A model generated the notes under the pieces. That model saw nothing but the letters and a program-made list of their open reading frames with translations, did no database searches and was not told the origin of the DNA. Source: Paramyrothecium sp. XJ0827 (lineage: Eukaryota > Ascomycota > Sordariomycetes > Hypocreales > Stachybotryaceae). From it: a stretch of 64,000 bases of DNA. The position numbers and the translations under genes are program-made. Shown one piece after another: positions 59,736-64,000 of this stretch (positions are counted from its first letter, which is position 1; each line of letters begins with the position of its first letter). The DNA lies in contig JAJFPB010000004.1 in NCBI GenBank assembly GCA_020881915.1, positions 4,774,001 to 4,838,000 of the forward strand. Reading direction: 5' to 3'.

Positions 59736-62101
59736 GCTACTCCTTATTCTATGGTTTGCTAGCGTAGTTGTGGTTTTGCGGTCCGCGTTTCTCTGCTAAT
59801 CGCTTGAGTGGTCTGCAATCACATTCCTGCACGCGAGAGCGAACCATAACTTCCCGCATCACATACTTCGCCAGACTCAATCCGGAAAGATTTTGAAAAG
59901 GTCATCATTTTGTGACCCGCGAATACATCGTGATACATACTGCACCTCCCCCAGAAGAATCTCACGCATGCATATTTGTACTTTTTGACTGAGGTGCCAA
60001 TCTCATCAATGCTCGTTACATAGAAACTCAAGCCAAGATTCTACACCTTGAGCAATCATAAATTCCTCACATTCTTTAGTTGGGTCTTTTCTAATGATGC
60101 GCTGTAAGAGGAAGTTTTTGACATTTACGGGTTGTAGCATTGGACATTTCCCATTTCTTCGCCTTTTCAGCCAAACTGCCGCCAAACTCGTCAAAAGTTG
60201 TTTCGACATGTGCGAGCTTGTAAACCCAGATTGGATTGACTATTAACTCTCTGTTGCTGTGCCTGAATTGGTCGTTGCCACTAAGCAGTGAATAGGTGCC
60301 CTATTCACGTCATTGCTTCACCAAGTTGGCAGTCTTGAATCCACAAGTCCGAGATCGGATGATCATACATCCTATCTATGCCAAAATGATCCTGTTTCTT
60401 GCTACCACTGGTGCGAGTGTCCGTAGCAGCGGCCTTGGTAGTATTTCCCTATGAGAAGGCGACGCCGCATGAAGGTGATCAACAAGAGGATGGGTGTATC
60501 AAATCTTGACATTTTTCCTCGATGATTAAGCCAGATAAGCATCCAATACAACCATATTGCTAGAGGCATGAGATTGGGCATAAGTATGCGCTCTTGCTGC
60601 CCTGAGCGAAAGTCATGCACAAGCTGATAACCGTACGAGACACAGGTTTTCTAGCAACCTTGGGCCAGGGTCCTACCCTACAATTGTGTGTCGTGAGTTC
60701 TAAGATTTGATCAAGGTCAACAAGCGGTGTGTCCGGTGTAGATGCCACCGGCAGGAAAACTGATGGAGTGTAATATTTATGCGGTCGAATCGGAAACTGT
60801 TCCCAAGACCAGCCTTTGTCCAATCGGATGCGTCATCAAGTCCGTCTGTAAGCATGTGCAGGTTGCAAGTATCCCTGCCATCGTGATCGTAACCCATGTA
60901 AATATCACGCTGAACGATCCTCAGCGAAGCGCACTTCGTACCAACCTATCAGTGCTCAGCGCTTCAGGCATCGCCTTTCCCGAGCCCTGATGCTCATTGC
61001 GTGTCTTGTGAGACTAGACTGAAGTATTTTGCTGAAGAAGTTTAGATCTCCTGGACCTTGTCGAAATGCATGCATGCGTGCGGCGCACTGCGAGTGCCAA
61101 GCAGAATATTGTCTTCAATTCACATGTGAGACCGCTATGGTGCTGAATCCTCCATGATCATTAGAGAATCGGACACAGTGTATGGCAGTATCATTCGTAA
61201 ATTGATGCATCGACATAACACACACAGTAGAACATGCTCGTAATTGCAAACCAAGTACTATTTGATAGCACATCGACTTGTGACTCTGCTTTCCACTACA
61301 TGCGCGAAATGTCTGACCCCTCTCAACGCAAGCTGAACGTGCATCTGATAAGGGATGGCAAATCTGTGTGACACTCACGGGTGGTTCGGAGACGGCCGAG
61401 TGGGGAGGTTCATGCACAAACCATACTAGGGCCACGGGATGTTCCTTAGAATACTACGCTGCAAGCTTAGGGCCTAACCAGGGAGCGAGCCGCGACCGGT
61501 GAGAGGCGCACGCTGCTACGAGGCTGAGTGGAGATCTCGTGGGAGGCGTTAATTCACGAATTAACCAAGATACGAGGAGAAGGTGTCCTGTCAGATGGAA
61601 ACTTATCGCTAAAGCAGCGCCCGTACAACTATATTGATCTTTTCAAGTTTTTGCACGAATAGCAAGATCAACCGGAGGAGACGTGCAGAAGCCAGATTAT
61701 GTAGCCCTGTTCCCTGTGATGCAAGAGGACAGAACTGGCCGGAGCTAGCAGATGAAAGCTACCGTGGACTCAGCACAATCGTCAGTTTTCGGCGAGCCGA
61801 GAAGACCAATTTTAGGGTCAGGGTATCTCATCCTATCTTTGCATAAGGCTAGACACGGTTGGGGGAATATTGCACCGAGAGATCACAGCTGGACGCATGC
61901 TCAGACTAGCGGCTGATGCAAGGTGAATGCAATGCAGAGGCCCAATGCCAGCAACCTCCAACGCCAACGAGAAGTGCATGCTGACCCGTGTTATAAATAA
62001 AGGACCTGAAATTTTCTGAAAGATTTCCATTCTTCTCATCATCTCAACTGCTTTTCTTCCTCAGCTCACCCAGCCTCCACCAACCTCAACTACACTCCAA
62101 C
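59736..62101. other. Gene-poor region with a possible minus-strand relic
   Basis: Minus-strand frames between 60990 and 59800 contain pieces with protein-like composition (SFRFDRINITLHQF, CRWHLHRTHR, VHDFRSGQQERILMPNLM, TFDEFGGSLAEKAKKWEM when frames are mixed). They are separated by stops and frame changes, and I cannot name a family. The last kilobase is noncoding and includes the promoter of the gene at 62102. Confidence 0.3.
61992..61999 (+). promoter_or_regulatory. TATA box candidate for the gene at 62102
   Basis: TATAAATA, 110 bp before the ATG, followed by a CT-rich leader. Confidence 0.5.
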
Positions 62102-62665
62102 ATGCATTTCACATCTGTCGCCACTTTTGCCGTCACGGCTATCTTGTCCTTGACTAGCGGTGCTCTTGGTGCGCCAACTCAGTGCCCTACCGTACCGATT
62201 GCCGGCCCGTTCTACATTACCATTGTGCCCGCAGATGGATCTGCACCCTATCCTGGCGATGTCCAGACTGTCTCGCGTGCAGTAGACATTCTGTCCTCTG
62301 CCTTATCCTACCGGCATCAGTTCACCTTTGATTCGTAAGTGCGCGCGATTCTGTTCACGGGCTTCATCTAACGATGTTTCAGGACCACGAAGCGACTCAT
62401 TCCCGCCCATTTGCCAACTCAGCCGAACTGGAAGATCACCCCTGGCCAGACTCTGGCCTTTGGCCTAGAGGGCGGGGCCGGCGACAAGCTGGAGCAGGTG
62501 GTGAAGAACTGTGCTGTTTACATCATCAAGGCGGGCACCGCAGCTGACGGCGTCAACGGCTGGTGGTCCGTTCCCAGCACTGGTTTCGCTGTCGGTGTCG
62601 AGTGGCAGGGCAAGGGCAGCACTCGTGCCAACGCTGCTCTGCGCATCAGCACTACTCCCCCTTAA
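62102..62665 (+). CDS. Small secreted protein, unrecognised
   Basis: Exons 62102-62334 and 62383-62665 give 171 residues. The 48 nt intron (GTAAGT donor, CTAAC branch, CAG acceptor) keeps the frame. Residues 1-22 form a signal peptide (MHFTSVATFAVTAILSLTSG). The mature part has two cysteines, CPTVPIAGPFY and VVKNCAVYIIK, and a Gly/Trp-rich C-terminal half (NGWWSVPSTGFAVGVEWQGKG). It ends in STTPP. Codon use is strongly C-ending, as in highly expressed genes. No family recognised; the composition suggests a compact beta-rich extracellular protein. Confidence 0.75.
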
Positions 62666-64000
62666 ATTTCACGGTGGACTAGAAAATGCACTCGGACTCC
62701 AGACATGGGTAAGGGTGGGATGTAATTGGGTGGCAGAACGAATTATTTCTTGATGATAATGATGATTACACAGTATGAAATATTGAGCAATAGAAATAGA
62801 GCATCTCTTTCAAACGGGAAAGAAATGAAACGAGGAAGTATTGGTGAACAAAAGTGCCACCTCGTTCGAGTTTTCATTATTTTCATGCAACGAAACTGGG
62901 CTTCCGGGTTCACAGAGGCTCGTTAGGTACCTTGAGAGTTCACAGGAGTGATTTGCCATGATGCTAGTATTCCTTGGGAAGACGTAATAGCTCGAGCCCT
63001 TTCATAGCTCTTCTTTTCTCTGAAAAAGAAAAGCGAATGGCATCTTAGGTAATATGAAAATTCGGTAGTGCCTCAAAAGACAGGCGTGTGAGTTTGTACT
63101 ATTATATCGTGTCGGGCAAACTGAGGTGAGTGGAAATTGAGCTTTAGGCGCAGCATGCTTCTAATTTGAAAGATCATTTTTAAAAATAATTCCATTTGAG
63201 CATTTTGGGGGTGACTTTCTACTCCACCGCACACTTATTGTGTTGGCCGCACAAGTAAGCAAAGTCAACAACACAGATGAGGTTTGCTAGAAAGCGTCAC
63301 ATAACGGACGGCCTCGACAGTAATACAGTAGCTAAGCTGCGCTAAAAAGCCTGAGATTCAGAGGCAATACACTTGGTTGATACGTCATAATACCCGTTTC
63401 GGTAGCTGATGCCACCATCCGTGTCCTGACCTCGGCCTCTGACTTCCATGATCTTGGACAAGCTCGCCTAGTTTTCCGAGGGCTCGTTAAAAAGCTATTC
63501 CATCCTCCTCAAGATTCTGGCCGAAAGCACTCGTGATTCCATAAGACATGAAATGGAAGGGTTTACTCGAGGCAAAGCTTTTTGGAACTCCATGGGACTC
63601 CAATTTGGGGGTTGTATCGTGCAAAAGAGCCCTCTGGCATGGCGTCAAGGACCGCAACGAGCCACTATCCTGGGCTAACAAGACGGTTGAGTCATACCGG
63701 ACGTGGAGTAACACAGATGCGAGAACAAGGCTCCTCTGAGTTTAGGCATGAAAAATATGGAGGAGACTCTTGATTAGTTAGAAACCAAGCTAGCACAGCC
63801 GAGTTAGAAGAGTCATTTTGTGGGGATGATGACACAGAAACGTTTCCAAGTAATCATACCGTTGGAAGGTTTGAGGTGTCGAGTTTAGTCTGCTTTGTCG
63901 TAGAAGGCCGTTGGCTCTCGCTCCAACTCTTCGAGTAATTCCAAGACGCCGTAGGAAGCCATAATCTTACAGCTTGCCATGCTTGGCACCGAGCCCGGTG
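62666..64000. other. Intergenic region to the window edge
   Basis: Only short, motif-free frames; nothing supported. Confidence 0.45.

Overview
The window is a stretch of a filamentous ascomycete genome, probably a Sordariomycete plant- or soil-associated fungus. This rests on short introns (mostly 45-95 nt) with GT...CTAAC/CTGAC...AG signals, a Zn2Cys6 regulator, a HET-domain protein, a highly reducing polyketide synthase, a PL3 pectate lyase, and a Fot1/pogo transposon whose damage looks like repeat-induced point mutation. Genes are on both strands, widely spaced, and not in operons. Intron positions were placed by eye from splice signals and by keeping conserved motifs in frame.

Layout. 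1-5 kb: the 3' end of an XPB/Ssl2 helicase gene with an apparent one-base frameshift, then a broken prolyl-4-hydroxylase-like 2OG-Fe(II) dioxygenase gene. 5.4-7.3 kb: a sugar-transporter gene on the minus strand, interrupted by a ~259 bp MITE with 34 bp terminal inverted repeats. 9.5-13.6 kb: small genes, namely a secreted Cys-rich protein, a two-repeat acidic protein whose second repeat is scrambled by two deletions, a Yippee-type zinc protein, and a secreted peptidoglycan-binding-domain protein. 14.8-31 kb: a probable biosynthetic locus with an FSH1/LovG-type hydrolase, a GT1 glycosyltransferase, an 11-exon highly reducing PKS (KS-AT-DH-MT-ER-KR-ACP, 2519 aa) and an M20 amidohydrolase. 31.6-33.1 kb: a PL3 pectate lyase with a long Gly/Ser/Asp repeat tail.

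33-47 kb is gene-poor. It holds a ~600 bp imperfect inverted repeat, an unrecognised secreted-protein gene with four introns, a possible rhodopsin-like membrane-protein relic, a HET-domain gene, a secreted six-repeat FG-GAP/VCBS-like protein and a small secreted protein. 47.5-54.6 kb looks like a galactoside-use cluster: GH36 alpha-galactosidase, Zn2Cys6 regulator and sugar permease, the last two divergent from a shared ~1 kb promoter. 55.4-57.2 kb: a GMC oxidoreductase. 57.9-59.7 kb: a complete but dead Fot1-type element with near-perfect inverted termini and a TA target duplication. Beyond it are gene relics and one more small secreted protein at 62.1 kb.

The most plausible new system is the polyketide locus: a reducing PKS with a glycosyltransferase, a candidate release hydrolase and an amidohydrolase. 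Its KR lacks two residues of the usual catalytic tetrad, and its KS active-site His is encoded on a 26-nt microexon.
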